From the NCBI GenBank assembly GCA_963922455.1, contig CAWUIO010000012.1:22312-86311 (forward strand): a stretch of DNA of 64,000 nucleotides, read 5' to 3'. Source of the stretch: CAWUIO01 sp963922455. Its GTDB lineage: Bacteria; Bacteroidota; Bacteroidia; Cytophagales; Microscillaceae. This document shows, one piece after another, positions 63,522 to 64,000 of the stretch. The translations under genes and the position numbers were made by a program. Position 1 is the first letter of the stretch, and the number at the start of each line of letters is the position of its first letter. A model generated the notes under the pieces. That model searched no databases. It saw nothing but the letters and a program-made list of their open reading frames with translations, and was not told the origin of the DNA.

Positions 63522-63652
63522 GGGGCTGCCCCCGGCGGTGAAGGTTTGGGGTTCCAAAAGAAGAACCGTGCCGCCGGGGTCGGGCTTTCGCTACTCGCTG
63601 CCACTCCCCGCAAGCCTCCACGAGCTCAAACATGCCGCTCTATCCCTCAGCC
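63522..63652 (+). repeat. Dispersed GC-rich structured element, copy 13 (G-C class)
   Basis: It runs from GGGGCTGCCCCCGGC to CCCTCAGCC, with stem B CCCCGGCG/CGCCGGGG. It is sense to the giant gene, just past its terminator. Confidence 0.9.
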
Positions 63653-63729
63653 GTACCTGTGGTAAGTCAAAAAATTAATCTAACTGACCGAATGGGTGGC
63701 TTATTCGGCCTAGGGATAGCCAAGGTGCT

Positions 63730-63846
63730 CAGGCGTATTTACCAAGCGCCTGTATTTTTTCGGGCATTTGTCATGCCCCTCCGCAAATTTAAAGGCAGAA
63801 AGGGCATTGCAAATGCCCAAAAGATGCGAACGCAAAACATTTGCGG
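63730..63846. other. Cluster of four inverted repeats, different from the main element family
   Basis: CAGGCG/CGCCTG (63730-63735 and 63747-63752), GGGCAT/ATGCCC (63762-63767 and 63773-63778), GGGCATT/AATGCCC (63802-63808 and 63812-63818) and a long-range CCGCAAAT/ATTTGCGG (63781-63788 and 63839-63846) form a compact set of hairpins. No gene covers it; the 83-codon open frame here has no gene-like features. Confidence 0.55.
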
Positions 63847-63933
63847 CCGAGCAGGATTGAATTTGCCTAAGTTGAAACTTTAAGTTATTTCTAAATGCCA
63901 AAAAATTACCAGGCAAAACCTTGGGTTGACTTT

Positions 63934-63965
63934 AGCTTAGGGATGGAGCGGCATGTCTGAGCCTA
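63934..63965 (-). repeat. Truncated element: right terminus only (partial copy 14)
   Basis: About 30 bp matching the AGCC end and the GCTCAGACATGCCGCTCCA-type box of the element family in minus orientation, after which homology stops (followed by TATCGATTACCC). It is either a solo terminus or a copy that ends near the window edge. Confidence 0.65.
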
Positions 63966-64000
63966 TCGATTACCCACAAATATTTTCTTGGCCAAAAGGT

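Noticed and set aside
5260..63652. Integron attC sites or REP/BIME elements as an explanation for the dispersed family
   Set aside because: attC core sites (GTTRRRY/RYYYAAC) are absent and there is no integrase. The elements are far longer than REPs and have no RAYT gene in the window. A distant relation cannot be excluded.
63632..63883. 83-codon open frame and its antisense partner
   Set aside because: It spans the end of element copy 13 and the hairpin cluster, with no family resemblance and no plausible translation start.

Overview
This window is chromosomal DNA from a Bacteroidota bacterium. The best guess is a Saprospiria/Saprospira-like gliding marine lineage, but that placement is inference. 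The case for Bacteroidota rests on DUF4290, type IX secretion (T9SS) C-terminal sorting domains on several giant surface proteins, a CarboxypepD_reg-type TonB-dependent receptor, a 7TMR-DISM sensor kinase, and the near absence of Shine-Dalgarno sequences. No rRNA, tRNA, CRISPR array, integrase or transposase gene was recognised.

Layout. Bases 1-2495 (minus) hold a DUF4290 gene and a PcrA/UvrD helicase. Bases 2800-5238 encode a MORN-repeat protein with an N-terminal lipoyl-like domain. Bases 5792-9209 (minus) hold carA, nadD, gmk, an anti-sigma factor and an ECF sigma factor; a terminator closes the sigma/anti-sigma unit. Bases 9905-18725 form a lipopolysaccharide/lipooligosaccharide-type cluster: two GT9 transferases, a GT2, a GT4, an FkbM methyltransferase, an MsbA-like ABC exporter and an ArnT-like membrane glycosyltransferase, with a convergent GtrA-family gene at the end. 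Bases 19592-24429 contain two small envelope genes, a 7TMR-DISM histidine kinase and dihydrofolate reductase. Bases 24636-34304 encode two large paralogous kelch/carbohydrate-binding T9SS proteins. Bases 34810-49686 are mixed housekeeping: a PLP enzyme, a PH-domain membrane protein, a PAS kinase, an acyl-CoA carboxylase beta subunit, a TonB receptor divergent from a MarR regulator, prmA, a small exported protein followed by the duplicated tail of a lost paralogue, DUF1573, hydroxybutyrate dehydrogenase, patatin and AlkB. Bases 49885-63450 are again surface-protein territory: a small T9SS protein, two proteins built of 17-residue NTFLG-type repeats (about 53 and 11 units), and a 2521-residue FG-GAP/fibronectin-type T9SS protein.

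The most striking non-gene signal is a family of 13 full-length, roughly 130-bp GC-rich elements plus one truncated copy, all intergenic. They share termini of the form GGGGCT(T/G)...(A/C)AGCC. The variable T/G and A/C positions covary perfectly in all 13 copies (9 T-A, 4 G-C). An inner 7-8 bp stem also exists in three compensated versions. This is direct evidence that the ends and the inner stem base-pair, as a structured RNA or a cruciform DNA. Copies at gene 3' ends are all in the sense orientation, often just past a terminator, and the AGCC end is often followed by a purine-rich or simple-repeat tail. One inverted pair flanks an 18-unit 7-bp GA-rich microsatellite. I propose this family as the undescribed system worth pursuing.
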